From: an uncultured Lachnospiraceae bacterium
GTDB taxonomy: Bacteria > Bacillota > Clostridia > Lachnospirales > Lachnospiraceae
NCBI GenBank assembly: GCA_947165025.1
Contig: CAMUYQ010000015.1
Location: 1 to 39,820 of the forward strand
Length of the DNA: 39,820 nt
Direction of reading: 5' to 3'
Shown: positions 17,422-25,995 of the stretch, one piece after another
How the letters are laid out: each line of letters starts with the position of its first letter
Numbering within the stretch: the first letter of the stretch is position 1
Program-made: the position numbers and the translations under genes
Notes under the pieces: model-generated
The model's database searches: none
What the model saw: only the letters and a program-made list of their open reading frames with translations
Told to the model about the DNA's origin: nothing

Positions 17422-18489
17422 TTAATAAGGCTTTGCTTCCTCTTCTTTGTTCATGACGCGAAGACCGCCCTGGGCAAGTGCCAGAAGCTCGTCCTCTCCG
17501 GGATAAACAGTGAACGGTGCGATCCATTCGCATCTTTCCTTAAGTCCCGCAACAACGGCCTTGTCGTATGCGATACCGCCGGTAACGATGATCTGGTCGA
17601 CCTTACCGTTAAGCACGCATGCCATTGAGCCGATATCCTTGGACATCTGAAGGATGAACGCATCCCTGTATTCTTTTGCCTTGGCATCTCCGTCTTCGAC
17701 CATCTTATCGACGTCACGCATATCGTTTGTGCCAAGGTATGCGTTGAATCCGCCCTCACCTACAAGCATTTTGTATACTTCCTTCTCGGAATACTTTCCG
17801 GAGAAACACATCTTAACAAGTGCTCCGGGAGGTACGGCACCGGCACGCTCCGGTGAAAATGCTCCGTCACCGTCAAGTGCGTTGAAGATGTCTATTACCT
17901 TTCCGTTCTTATGAGGTCCGACCGAGCATCCGCCGCCCATGTGGACAACGATCAGGTTGAGGTCCTCGTACTTCTTTCCGGCTTCCTTCGCATAACGCTT
18001 TGCTACGGCCTTCTGGTTGAGGGCATGGAACTTGCTCACTCTCGGAAGAGCCGGGCATCCCGAAAATCTTGCGATGTCTTCCATTTCGTCAACAACGACC
18101 GGATCCACGATATATGACGGGATCGAAAGGCTGTCGCCGATCTCGCGGGCAAGGATACCGCCGAGGTTTGAAGCATGCTGTCCCTGTACACCTACCTTGA
18201 GGTCTTCAAGGAGTGCATCCGTTACTTCGTATGTACCGCCGGGGATAGGCTTTAACATGCCGCCTCGTCCGACAACAAAATCAAGTGAATTGATATCGAA
18301 GTTCTTCTCTTTCAGGAAGTTCAGGATGATGTTCTTTCTGAAATCCTTCTGGGCAAAGATCGATTCGTAGGAATTGATCTCTTCCGTAGTATGTCTGAGT
18401 GTCTCGTCAAACAGAAGGTTTTCATCCTCGAAAATACCGATCTTTGTCGATGTGGAACCCGGATTTATGATCAAACTTTTTAAACCCAT
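17422..18489 (-). CDS. buk: Butyrate kinase
   Basis: 355 residues of the acetate/butyrate kinase fold. It converts butyryl phosphate and ADP to butyrate and ATP, the energy-yielding last step. The N-terminal phosphate loop is [11 protein letters not shown] (residues 8-18). [17 protein letters not shown] (about residues 175-191) and the late VTGGIAYD are typical of Buk rather than AckA, as is the shorter length. AAGGAG precedes the ATG. It follows ptb at 10 nt and is the last gene before a terminator. Confidence 0.95.
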   Translation of the reverse strand: MGLKSLIINPGSTSTKIGIFEDENLLFDETLRHTTEEINSYESIFAQKDFRKNIILNFLKEKNFDINSLDFVVGRGGMLKPIPGGTYEVTDALLEDLKVGVQGQHASNLGGILAREIGDSLSIPSYIVDPVVVDEMEDIARFSGCPALPRVSKFHALNQKAVAKRYAKEAGKKYEDLNLIVVHMGGGCSVGPHKNGKVIDIFNALDGDGAFSPERAGAVPPGALVKMCFSGKYSEKEVYKMLVGEGGFNAYLGTNDMRDVDKMVEDGDAKAKEYRDAFILQMSKDIGSMACVLNGKVDQIIVTGGIAYDKAVVAGLKERCEWIAPFTVYPGEDELLALAQGGLRVMNKEEEAKPY

Positions 18490-18499
18490 ACTGTCTCCT

Positions 18500-19417
18500 T
18501 TATTTCTTCAGTTCATGTGCAACGATGGCTGCGAGTGCGATCGAATTGACCTTTGTCTCGAATGTGTCTGCACGTGATGTCAGAACTACAGGAGCCTTTG
18601 TACCGGTGAGGATACATCCGTTCTTCATGTTCTCGACAACCTGTGTCATGCACTTGTATACGAGATTTCCTGCGTGAAGATCAGGGAAGATGAGGATGTC
18701 CGCATCTCCAGCAACCTTACGGCCCATTGCGCCCTTCTCTTCGGCAGCAGCCGGGAAGAGGGCGATATCAAGAGAAAGAGGTCCTTCAACAGTGCAGCCC
18801 TTTATCTCTCCGTTGTCCTGCATCTTGGAAAGCTCATCCGCTTCTACCGTGATCGGCATCTTCGGATTGACTGTCTCCGTGCAGCATACAACTGCAGCCT
18901 TGGGATTTTCCACTCCGCATGCTCTTGCCACATCGGCAGTGTATTCGATGATGCACTTCTTCTCCTCAAGTGTCGGGTAAGGCATGAATGCAACGTCCGA
19001 TAAGAACAGCACTCTGTCCACCTTCGGCACTTCGATAACGCAGACATGTGAAAGAGGCTTACCTGTACGAAGTCCGACTTCCTTGTTGAGAACGCTCTTA
19101 AGGAACGTACCTGTAGGAAGAAGACCTTTCATGTAAATGTCAGCCTTTCCTTCCGAAACGATCGAAACTGCCTTTGTTGCAGCCTCAGCCTCGTCCTCGA
19201 CATTGATGATCTCATACTCATCCATGTTCATGCCGAGTTCCGCACCGATGGCACGGATCTCAGCTTCGTTACCGACAAGGATCGCATCAGCGATATCCCT
19301 TTCCTTCGCAGCTTTGGCAGCCTCAAGGACTGCCTTATCCTGCGCAACAGCTATAGCAACCTTCTTTTTGCTTATCGTTTTGATCTTCGCAAGAAGGTCA
19401 TCAAAATTCTTAACCAT
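18500..19417 (-). CDS. ptb: Phosphate butyryltransferase
   Basis: 305 residues. It converts butyryl-CoA and phosphate to butyryl phosphate. It belongs to the phosphotransacetylase family: [16 protein letters not shown] (about residues 245-260), [17 protein letters not shown] and [10 protein letters not shown] are typical of Ptb rather than Pta. It follows etfA after 26 nt without any terminator, so the phosphotransbutyrylase-kinase route is expressed with the upstream pathway. AGGAG lies about 9 nt before the ATG. Confidence 0.93.
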   Translation of the reverse strand: MVKNFDDLLAKIKTISKKKVAIAVAQDKAVLEAAKAAKERDIADAILVGNEAEIRAIGAELGMNMDEYEIINVEDEAEAATKAVSIVSEGKADIYMKGLLPTGTFLKSVLNKEVGLRTGKPLSHVCVIEVPKVDRVLFLSDVAFMPYPTLEEKKCIIEYTADVARACGVENPKAAVVCCTETVNPKMPITVEADELSKMQDNGEIKGCTVEGPLSLDIALFPAAAEEKGAMGRKVAGDADILIFPDLHAGNLVYKCMTQVVENMKNGCILTGTKAPVVLTSRADTFETKVNSIALAAIVAHELKK

Positions 19418-19443
19418 TTTATTCCACTCCTAATCCTTTTATA

Positions 19444-20508
19444 TTACTTGGCAGCGATAGCAGCCTTTACTTCTTCCGTAAGCTTCGGAACGATCTTGTT
19501 AAGGTCGCCTACGATACCGAAGTCTGCAACATCAAAGATGGGAGCGTCTTCGTCTTTGTTGATAGCGATGATGATATCGCTCTCTTCCATACCTGCAACG
19601 TGCTGGATCGCACCTGAGATACCGATAGCAAAGTAAACATTGGGACGAACGGTCTTACCTGTCTGTCCAACCTGCATTTCCTTCGGCTTCCAGCCTGAAT
19701 CAACAACCGCACGTGAGCATGAAACCTGTCCGCCGATAGCAGCTGCAAGGTCCTCAAGGATCTTGAAGTTCTCGGGAGAACCTACACCACGTCCGCCTGA
19801 AACAAGGATCTTGGCATCCATGATATCCTTGATATCCGAAACAGCCTTAACAACTTCCTTGATCTCAACATAACGGTTATTCTTTGTAAATCCGGGATTG
19901 TACTCGATAACCTCAGCCTTTGCACCCTTCTTCGGCTCGATCTTCTGCATAACGCCGGGACGTACTGTTGCCATCTGAGGACGGTTGTACGGGCAGGCGA
20001 TCGTAGCGATCGTGTTACCGCCGAATGCGGGACGTGTCATGAGGAGCTGGTTATGAAGCTGCTCATTCTCTTTTCCGGGAATCGGCTGAAGAGGGAAATC
20101 ACCTATATCAAGTACTGTACAGTCTGCCGTAAGACCTGTAGCAACTCTTGCGGAAACTGTAGGACCAAGGTCACGGCCGATGGCTGTTGCACCTACGAGC
20201 ATGATCTCGGGCTTGTACTCGTTGATTACAGATGCAAGTGCATGTGCGTAAGGCTCTGTTCTGTAATCCTTAAGTTCGGGATCATCAACAACGATAACCT
20301 TGTCTGCTCCGTACTCTGCAAGCTTGTCGGCAAGATCCTTAACACCTGATCCGATAAGAACTGCCGTAACATCTGTCTTTAAGGGCTCGGCAAGTTCTCT
20401 TGCCTTTCCCAGAAGTTCGTAAGCGATACCGCTTACCTCGTTATCTACCTGCTGCGCAAATACGTAAACACCTTTGTACTGCGCTATTGTTTCTGGACTC
20501 ATATTCAT
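19444..20508 (-). CDS. etfA: Electron transfer flavoprotein alpha subunit
   Basis: 354 residues. With EtfB and Bcd it forms the flavin-based bifurcating complex that couples crotonyl-CoA reduction to ferredoxin reduction in butyrate formers. The C-terminal FAD domain contains SGGRGVGSPENF (about residues 238-249), SRAVVDSGW, QVGQTGKTVRPNVYFAIGISGAIQH and the IAINKDEDAPIF segment. A second in-frame start at 20502 (MSPETIAQ) is possible. It lies 30 nt downstream of etfB. Confidence 0.95.
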   Translation of the reverse strand: MNMSPETIAQYKGVYVFAQQVDNEVSGIAYELLGKARELAEPLKTDVTAVLIGSGVKDLADKLAEYGADKVIVVDDPELKDYRTEPYAHALASVINEYKPEIMLVGATAIGRDLGPTVSARVATGLTADCTVLDIGDFPLQPIPGKENEQLHNQLLMTRPAFGGNTIATIACPYNRPQMATVRPGVMQKIEPKKGAKAEVIEYNPGFTKNNRYVEIKEVVKAVSDIKDIMDAKILVSGGRGVGSPENFKILEDLAAAIGGQVSCSRAVVDSGWKPKEMQVGQTGKTVRPNVYFAIGISGAIQHVAGMEESDIIIAINKDEDAPIFDVADFGIVGDLNKIVPKLTEEVKAAIAAK

Positions 20509-20538
20509 AATCTTTCACCACTTTCCCTTCACAATATG

Positions 20539-21324
20539 TTAGATTACATGCTTCTCTTTTAACTTACCTACGATGTAGCTGACTGCATCTTCGGGTGAAT
20601 CGGGAACAACCTTTTCACCTGCTCCCTTACGAACCTTATCGGAAGCCTTTGCGATCTTTGTGGGTGAACCCATAAGACCGAGGTTGCCATCCTCAACGTC
20701 CTTGAGGTCTGCTCTTCCCCATGTGGTGATGTCAGCCTTGCATGCATCGAAGATGCCGCCGGGTGTCATGTATCTGGGATCGTTAAGTTCGGAAAGTGCC
20801 GTGATAAGGCAGGGCATCTTTACCTCAACCATGTGATATCTGTCATCGTACTGACGCTTAACGGTAACCTTGTCTTTGTCAACCTTGATCTCCTGAGCAT
20901 ATGAGATCACGGGAATTCCGAGATGCTCTGCGATCTGGGGACCAACCTGAGCCGTATCACCGTCGATAGCCTGACGTCCCGTGATGATGAGATCATACTC
21001 GAGATTTCTGAGTGCTCCGGCAAGTGTTGTTGATGTTGCCCATGTGTCGGCACCTCCGAGTACTCTGTCTGTTACGAGAACTGCTTTGTCAGCTCCCATT
21101 GCAAGTGCTTCACGAAGAACGTCTGACGCCTTGGGAAGACCCATTGTAAGAACCGTTACTTCAGCACCGTACTGATCTTTTAAACGAAGTGCTGCCTCAA
21201 GACCTGCTTTATCATCAGGATTCATGATGGCAAGCATTGCACCTCTGTCAAGTGTTCCGTCGGGATTGAACTTAACTCCGCCCTTTGTATCCGGAACCTG
21301 TTTGATACAAACTACAACTTTCAT
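20539..21324 (-). CDS. etfB: Electron transfer flavoprotein beta subunit
   Basis: 261 residues. It binds the second flavin in bifurcating Etf complexes. KQVPDTKG near the N-terminus, MNPDDKAGLEAALRLKDQYGAEVTVLTMG and GRQAIDGDTAQVGPQIAEHLGIP are the EtfB signature. The adjacency to bcd and etfA supports the clostridial butyryl-CoA dehydrogenase type. GGAGGACACATAG precedes the ATG. It sits 17 nt after bcd. Confidence 0.95.
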   Translation of the reverse strand: MKVVVCIKQVPDTKGGVKFNPDGTLDRGAMLAIMNPDDKAGLEAALRLKDQYGAEVTVLTMGLPKASDVLREALAMGADKAVLVTDRVLGGADTWATSTTLAGALRNLEYDLIITGRQAIDGDTAQVGPQIAEHLGIPVISYAQEIKVDKDKVTVKRQYDDRYHMVEVKMPCLITALSELNDPRYMTPGGIFDACKADITTWGRADLKDVEDGNLGLMGSPTKIAKASDKVRKGAGEKVVPDSPEDAVSYIVGKLKEKHVI

Positions 21325-21341
21325 CTATGTGTCCTCCTAAT

Positions 21342-22508
21342 TTACTTAAGTAATGCAGCGCTGATGACCATACGCTGAACTTCGCTTGTTCCTTCGTAGA
21401 TCTCGGTGATCTTGGCATCACGCATCATACGCTCAACATCATACTCTTTGATGTAACCGTAACCACCGTGAAGCTGAACGCACTTCGTGGTAACTTCCAT
21501 TGCGATCTCTGCAGCAGCAAGCTTAGCCTGAGCAGCTTCAACCGAATAAGAGATCTTGGAATTCTTCGTGTATTCATCCTTCTTGCATGCAGCCTTGTAA
21601 ACAAGGAGCTTTGCACATTCAACCTTTGTTGCAAGATCGGCAAGAACGAACTGTGTGTTCTGGAATGCGCCGATCGAACGGCCGAACTGCTTTCTTTCCT
21701 TAACGTACTGGATCGTTGTCTCAAGAGCACCCTCTGCAAGGCCGAGAGCCTGTGCAGCGATACCGATACGTCCGCCGTCAAGTGTATGCATCGCGATGTT
21801 AAAGCCCTTACCCTGCTGTCCGAGGAGGTTTTCCTTCGGGATACGGCAGTCAGTAAAGATAAGCTCATATGTCGAAGATGCGCAGATACCCATCTTGTTT
21901 TCCTTTGTACCGAATGTGAATCCGGGAGTTCCCTTCTCAACGATAAATGCTGAGATCTCCTTCATCATCTTTCCGCGCTTCTCAACTTTTCCCGTAACCG
22001 CGAAAATCACATAGACGTCAGCTTCCTTACCGTTTGTAATGAAGCACTTGCTTCCGTTAAGTACCCACTCATCACCGTCAAGAACAGCCTTTGTCTGCTG
22101 ACCCTGGGCGTCTGTTCCTGCACCGGGCTCTGTAAGACCGAAAGCACCGAGCTTCTCACCCTTTGCAAGGGGTACAACATATTTCTGCTTCTGCTCATCA
22201 GTACCGAATGTCATGATCGGGTCTACACAAAGAGATGTGTGAGCCGATACGATAACGCCTGTGGTACCGCAAACCTTTGACATTTCTTCTACGCACATTG
22301 CATACGTAAGAACGTCACAACCCTGTCCGCCGAGCTCCTTGGGAACGGGTATTCCGAGGAATCCGTACTTTGCGAGTTTCTCAACAGTCTCTCTCGGAAA
22401 TCTGTGTTCCTGGTCGATCTCCTGTGCAAGAGGCTTTACTTCTGTTTCGGCAAAATCTTTGAAAAGCTGTCTTGCCATTTCATGTTCTTTTGATAAAGAA
22501 AAATCCAT
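21342..22508 (-). CDS. bcd: Butyryl-CoA dehydrogenase
   Basis: 388 residues, acyl-CoA dehydrogenase fold. It reduces crotonyl-CoA to butyryl-CoA, the electron-accepting step. [12 protein letters not shown] (about residues 126-137) is the FAD/substrate motif. The catalytic base is the glutamate of [15 protein letters not shown] (about residues 367-381). [23 protein letters not shown] is also typical. GGAGG precedes the ATG. It lies between hbd and etfB. Confidence 0.96.
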   Translation of the reverse strand: MDFSLSKEHEMARQLFKDFAETEVKPLAQEIDQEHRFPRETVEKLAKYGFLGIPVPKELGGQGCDVLTYAMCVEEMSKVCGTTGVIVSAHTSLCVDPIMTFGTDEQKQKYVVPLAKGEKLGAFGLTEPGAGTDAQGQQTKAVLDGDEWVLNGSKCFITNGKEADVYVIFAVTGKVEKRGKMMKEISAFIVEKGTPGFTFGTKENKMGICASSTYELIFTDCRIPKENLLGQQGKGFNIAMHTLDGGRIGIAAQALGLAEGALETTIQYVKERKQFGRSIGAFQNTQFVLADLATKVECAKLLVYKAACKKDEYTKNSKISYSVEAAQAKLAAAEIAMEVTTKCVQLHGGYGYIKEYDVERMMRDAKITEIYEGTSEVQRMVISAALLK

Positions 22509-22547
22509 GATATATTTCCTCCATTTATTATTATTCTTTTCCCAACA

Positions 22548-23417
22548 TTAAGCGTCGATCGCTGTCTTTGTACGATCCTCGTTGTAGATGTAGAAGCCCT
22601 TACCGCTCTTAACACCGAGATTTCCGCCTCTTACCATCTTTCTGATGAGAGGACATGCCCTGTACTTGGAATCACCTGTCTCGTTGTAAAGAACATCCAT
22701 GATGGCAAGGCAGATATCAAGGCCGATGAAATCACCGAGCTCAAGGGGTCCCATGGGATGATTGGCACCGAGCTTCATTGCTGCATCGATACCTTCAACA
22801 TTCGAAACACCTTCCATCTTGATGAATGCTGCTTCGTTGATCATAGGGATGAGGATACGGTTAACAACAAAGCCTGCTGCCTCATTAACCTGAACTGCTG
22901 TCTTACCGATCTCTGCAGAGATCTTCTTGATCGTCTCAACAGTCTCATTGGGTGTGTTAACACCTGCAATGACCTCAACAAGCTTCATGCGGTCTGCGGG
23001 ATTGAAGAAATGCATACCGATCATCGGACGTGAAAGACCGTTTCCGATCTCTGTGATCGAAAGAGATGATGTATTTGAAGCAAATACACATCCGCTCTTG
23101 CATATCTCATCAAGCTCCTTGAAAGTAGTCTTCTTTACTTCCATATTCTCAAATGCAGCTTCCACGATAAGATCGCAGTCCTTGCAGAGATTTTCCTTAA
23201 GACCCGGTGTGATCCTGTTAACGATCGCATCAGCTGCTTCCTTTGTCATCTTCTCTTTGGCAACAAGCTTGTCATATCCTTTGATGATCTTGTCCTTGCC
23301 GCCTTCAGCCCACTCCTGCTTGATATCGCAGAGCATAACCTCATAGCCGTCAACCTGTGCAAAAGCCTTTGCGATGCCCTGGCCCATTGTGCCGGCACCA
23401 ATGATTCCAACCTTCAT
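22548..23417 (-). CDS. hbd: 3-hydroxybutyryl-CoA dehydrogenase
   Basis: 289 residues. It reduces acetoacetyl-CoA to 3-hydroxybutyryl-CoA with NAD(P)H. The Rossmann loop is IIGAGTMGQGIA (residues 4-15). The HCDH signature HFFNPADRMKLVEVI (about residues 139-153) includes the catalytic histidine. GFVVNRILIPMINEA and the C-terminal GKGFYIYN are also typical. GGAGG precedes the ATG. Confidence 0.96.
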   Translation of the reverse strand: MKVGIIGAGTMGQGIAKAFAQVDGYEVMLCDIKQEWAEGGKDKIIKGYDKLVAKEKMTKEAADAIVNRITPGLKENLCKDCDLIVEAAFENMEVKKTTFKELDEICKSGCVFASNTSSLSITEIGNGLSRPMIGMHFFNPADRMKLVEVIAGVNTPNETVETIKKISAEIGKTAVQVNEAAGFVVNRILIPMINEAAFIKMEGVSNVEGIDAAMKLGANHPMGPLELGDFIGLDICLAIMDVLYNETGDSKYRACPLIRKMVRGGNLGVKSGKGFYIYNEDRTKTAIDA

Positions 23418-23439
23418 TTTGTTTCCTCCACTTCTTTAA

Positions 23440-24231
23440 TTAACAGTTCTTAAACGGAACTACTTTTAACTTCTTCTCTTTGTCCTTCTCAAGGAAGTTT
23501 GCCATTGCTGCCTTCTGGTCTTCTGTCTCGAAGCAGTCACCGAAAAGCTTTTCTTCTATAACAATGGCCTTGTCCATATCAACCTGCAGTCCGTCGTTTA
23601 TAGCCTTCTTGCAGTTTCTGACAGCGATAGGTGCGTTTGCCGCAATACCTGATGCCATCTTAAGTGCCTCGTCCATAAGTTCCTCAGCACTTACAACCTT
23701 GTTTACAAGTCCGATCCTGTATGCTTCGTCAGCCTTGATGTTTCTTGCCGTGTATATAAGCTGCTTAGCCATTCCGGGTGAAACAAGACGTGCAAGTCTC
23801 TGTGTTCCGCCGAATCCCGGTGTGATACCAAGTCCTACCTCGGGCTGTCCGAATACTGCATTATCGGAACAGATCCTGATGTCGCAGCTCATTGAGATCT
23901 CGCATCCGCCGCCAAGTGCGAATCCGTTAACCGCAGCGATAACGGGAAGAGGGAATGTCTCGATCTTACGGAACAGATCGTTACCCTTCTTACCGAATGC
24001 TTCGCCTTCTGCCTTTGAAAGGCTGCTCATCTCGCCTATGTCGGCACCTGCAACAAATGATTTTTCGCCTGCGCCTGTTAAGATGATGCATCTGATCTCG
24101 TTCTGGTCAACGCCGTCAAATGCCTCGTTCAGTTCTTCAAGAACCTGGGAATTAAGCGCGTTCAGAGCCTTTTCCCTGCTGATCGTGATTATTCCGACAC
24201 GATCTTTTACTTCGTATGTTACGAATTCCAT
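23440..24231 (-). CDS. crt: 3-hydroxybutyryl-CoA dehydratase (crotonase)
   Basis: 263 residues from ATG 24231, chosen because AAGGAGA precedes it and the family starts here; the open frame continues upstream into the 99-bp repeat and gives 31 extra residues with no crotonase similarity. It dehydrates 3-hydroxybutyryl-CoA to crotonyl-CoA. SFVAGADIGEM (about residues 61-71) and ALGGGCEISMSCDIRI (oxyanion hole, about residues 105-120) with GLGITPGFGGTQRL are the enoyl-CoA hydratase signature. The catalytic glutamates are in the CEIS and PEVGLG segments. Confidence 0.95.
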   Translation of the reverse strand: MEFVTYEVKDRVGIITISREKALNALNSQVLEELNEAFDGVDQNEIRCIILTGAGEKSFVAGADIGEMSSLSKAEGEAFGKKGNDLFRKIETFPLPVIAAVNGFALGGGCEISMSCDIRICSDNAVFGQPEVGLGITPGFGGTQRLARLVSPGMAKQLIYTARNIKADEAYRIGLVNKVVSAEELMDEALKMASGIAANAPIAVRNCKKAINDGLQVDMDKAIVIEEKLFGDCFETEDQKAAMANFLEKDKEKKLKVVPFKNC

Positions 24232-24256
24232 TTTTCCTATTCTCCTTACATTTTTT

Positions 24257-24454
24257 AAGGTCGCTCGGCCATTATAACCGACTTCGTCGATGAGGCCTCG
24301 CGGTGTAGTAAGGGATCTTCCCACTTCGTGGGCCCCTCCTTCCTACATTTCACAAAAGGTCGCTCGGCCATTATAATCGACTTCGTCGATGAGGCCTCGC
24401 GGTGTAGTAAGGGATCTTCCCACTTCGTGGGCCCCTCCTTCCTACATATCACAA
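24257..24454. repeat. Tandem 99-bp repeat between thl and crt
   Basis: Two head-to-tail copies (24257-24355 and 24356-24454) are nearly identical. On the minus strand each has three features: a hairpin CCCAC-GAA-GTGGG with an outer GTAG/CTAC pairing, a hairpin CGAC-GAA-GTCG, and an AAGGAGGGG stretch. Each also holds a TATAAT hexamer without a fitting -35 box. The unit is 33 codons long, so frames stay open across both copies, which is chance and not a gene. A shorter relative lies at 29073-29114. Confidence 0.92.
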
Positions 24455-24460
24455 AAAGCA

Positions 24461-24484
24461 TCAGCGTTTAATTCTAAACGCTGA
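24461..24484 (-). terminator. Intrinsic terminator between thl and crt
   Basis: The stem TCAGCGTTTA pairs perfectly with TAAACGCTGA around GAAT. On the minus strand it is followed by TGCTTTTTG. It starts 15 nt after the thl stop. It should separate much of the thl transcript from the other butyrate genes unless there is read-through. Confidence 0.88.
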
Positions 24485-24498
24485 CGCCATGATTTTTA

Positions 24499-25680
24499 TC
24501 AATCCATTTCGACTATCGTTGCACAGCCCATGCCGCCGCCGATACAAAGTGTTGCAAGACCTTTCTTGGCACCCTTCTTCTGCATCTCGTGAAGAAGTGT
24601 AACAAGGATCCTGGCACCTGATGCTCCGACGGGATGTCCGAGTGCGATCGCACCACCGTTAGGATTGAGCTGCTTGTCAACATCGATTCCGAGATCCTTT
24701 CCGACTGCAACCGACTGAGCGGCAAATGCCTCGTTTGCTTCGATGATATCAAAGTCTTCGATCTTGTAACCGGTCTTGGCCATAACCTTCTTCGTAGCAG
24801 CAACAGGTCCGATACCCATGATCGAAGGATCAACGCCTGCAAGTGCTCCTGCAACGAATGTAGCCATAGGCTTAACGCCGAGCTCTTTTGCCTTCTCTTC
24901 AGACATTACTACGATAGCTGCTGCGCCGTCGTTGATACCCGATGCGTTACCAGCTGTAACATAACCATCGGGATTGATCGGACGAAGCTTTGCAAGACCT
25001 TCCATAGTAGATGTGGGACGGGGGCCTTCATCTGTATCGAAGATGATCGTCTCTTTCTTCTTCTTAACTTCAACGGGGATTATCTCATCCTTGAAAGCAC
25101 CTGTTTCGATAGCTTTGCTTGCCTTCTGCTGGCTCTTGAGCGCGAACTCATCGAGTTCCTCACGTGTAAGGTGCCACTGCTCAGCAACATTGTCCGCTGT
25201 CTTGATCATATGATAATCATTGAACGCATCCCAAAGAGCATCCTTGACCATCGTATCAACAAGTACGCCGTTGTTCATTCTGTAACCGTAACGTCCCTGA
25301 GGGATAGCGTAGGGAGCCATTGACATGTTCTCCATACCGCCTGCAACAACGACATCGGCATCGCCTGCCATGATCATCTGTGCAGCCTGGTTAACACAGT
25401 TAAGACCTGATCCGCATACAACGTTCATTGTAACCGCGGGTGTCTCGATGGGAAGTCCTGCCTTGATGGAAGCCTGACGTGCCACGTTCTGTCCGAGTCC
25501 TGCCTGGATAACGCAGCCCATGTAAACCTGATCAACATCCGTAGGCTTGATGCCTGCTCTTTCAACTGCATTCTTGATAACGATTGCACCAAGTTCCGCT
25601 GCGGGAGTTGTTGAAAGACTTCCTCCCATTGTTCCGATCGCTGTACGGCAAGCGCCGGCCAATACTACTTTTTTAGCCAT
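24499..25680 (-). CDS. thl: Acetyl-CoA acetyltransferase (thiolase)
   Basis: 393 residues. It condenses two acetyl-CoA to acetoacetyl-CoA, the entry step of butyrate synthesis. The active-site cysteine is in [13 protein letters not shown] (about residues 86-98). [11 protein letters not shown] (about residues 315-325) and [19 protein letters not shown] (about residues 343-361) and the C-terminal [11 protein letters not shown] complete the thiolase signature; these hold the catalytic His and second Cys. GGAGG precedes the ATG and a strong promoter lies upstream. An intrinsic terminator follows directly. Confidence 0.96.
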   Translation of the reverse strand: MAKKVVLAGACRTAIGTMGGSLSTTPAAELGAIVIKNAVERAGIKPTDVDQVYMGCVIQAGLGQNVARQASIKAGLPIETPAVTMNVVCGSGLNCVNQAAQMIMAGDADVVVAGGMENMSMAPYAIPQGRYGYRMNNGVLVDTMVKDALWDAFNDYHMIKTADNVAEQWHLTREELDEFALKSQQKASKAIETGAFKDEIIPVEVKKKKETIIFDTDEGPRPTSTMEGLAKLRPINPDGYVTAGNASGINDGAAAIVVMSEEKAKELGVKPMATFVAGALAGVDPSIMGIGPVAATKKVMAKTGYKIEDFDIIEANEAFAAQSVAVGKDLGIDVDKQLNPNGGAIALGHPVGASGARILVTLLHEMQKKGAKKGLATLCIGGGMGCATIVEMD

Positions 25681-25732
25681 GAAATTACCTCCGAAAAAGA
25701 TTGTTAATTATTTGACAAATAACGCAACTTCA

Positions 25733-25761
25733 ATTATACCAAATTCGGGGGGTTTATACAA
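25733..25761 (-). promoter_or_regulatory. Promoter of thl
   Basis: On the minus strand the -35 box is TTGTAT (25756-25761), the spacer is 17 bp and the -10 box is TATAAT (25733-25738). It lies 53 nt upstream of the thl start and drives at least thl, probably the whole butyrate cluster by read-through. Confidence 0.8.
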
Positions 25762-25832
25762 CACAAGATATAGGGAATTTATATGTGACACACACTAGTG
25801 AGGCAGAAGAGATGCGAGCCTCTATTTATGAG

Positions 25833-25976
25833 GCAGGGAAGAAGGCAGTGTATATATTTTACGGGCATTCCGCAGGCTCGTTACTTAGCGAGGTTTCTCA
25901 CGAGCTTAGTAACGTGAGCACCGAGGACAATGAGCGGGAGCGTCCCGGAAAATATATACACTGACTTATTCCCTGC
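25833..25976. repeat. Structured dispersed element, copy 2 (mtnA-thl gap)
   Basis: A long hairpin. Outer arms: GCAGGGAA (25833-25840) with TTCCCTGC (25969-25976), AAG/CTT, a perfect 15-bp CAGTGTATATATTTT helix (25846-25860 with 25949-25963) and CGGG/CCCG. Inner helix: GTTACT (25880-25885) with AGTAAC (25908-25913), a T-T mismatch, then AGC/GCT where copy 1 has GAC/GTC. The loop is GAGGTTTCTCACGA, differing by one base from copy 1. A GTG bulge and GNRA-like side hairpin (GCGGGAGC) recur on the right side. It begins 19 nt after the mtnA stop. The rest of the 315-nt gap (25762-25832) holds only a small GAGGC/GCCTC hairpin. Confidence 0.85.
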
Positions 25977-25995
25977 TTTAAGAAAGCACATATGC

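Noticed and set aside
24257-24454. Possible CRISPR-like array
   Set aside because: Only two directly adjacent 99-bp copies without variable spacers and no cas genes.
24255-24461. 68-residue repetitive open frame (repeated CRKEGPTKWEDPLLHREA)
   Set aside because: It is the 99-bp tandem repeat read in one frame; 99 is divisible by three so frames stay open. No independent ribosome site fits, and the related copy at 29077-29286 does not keep the frame.
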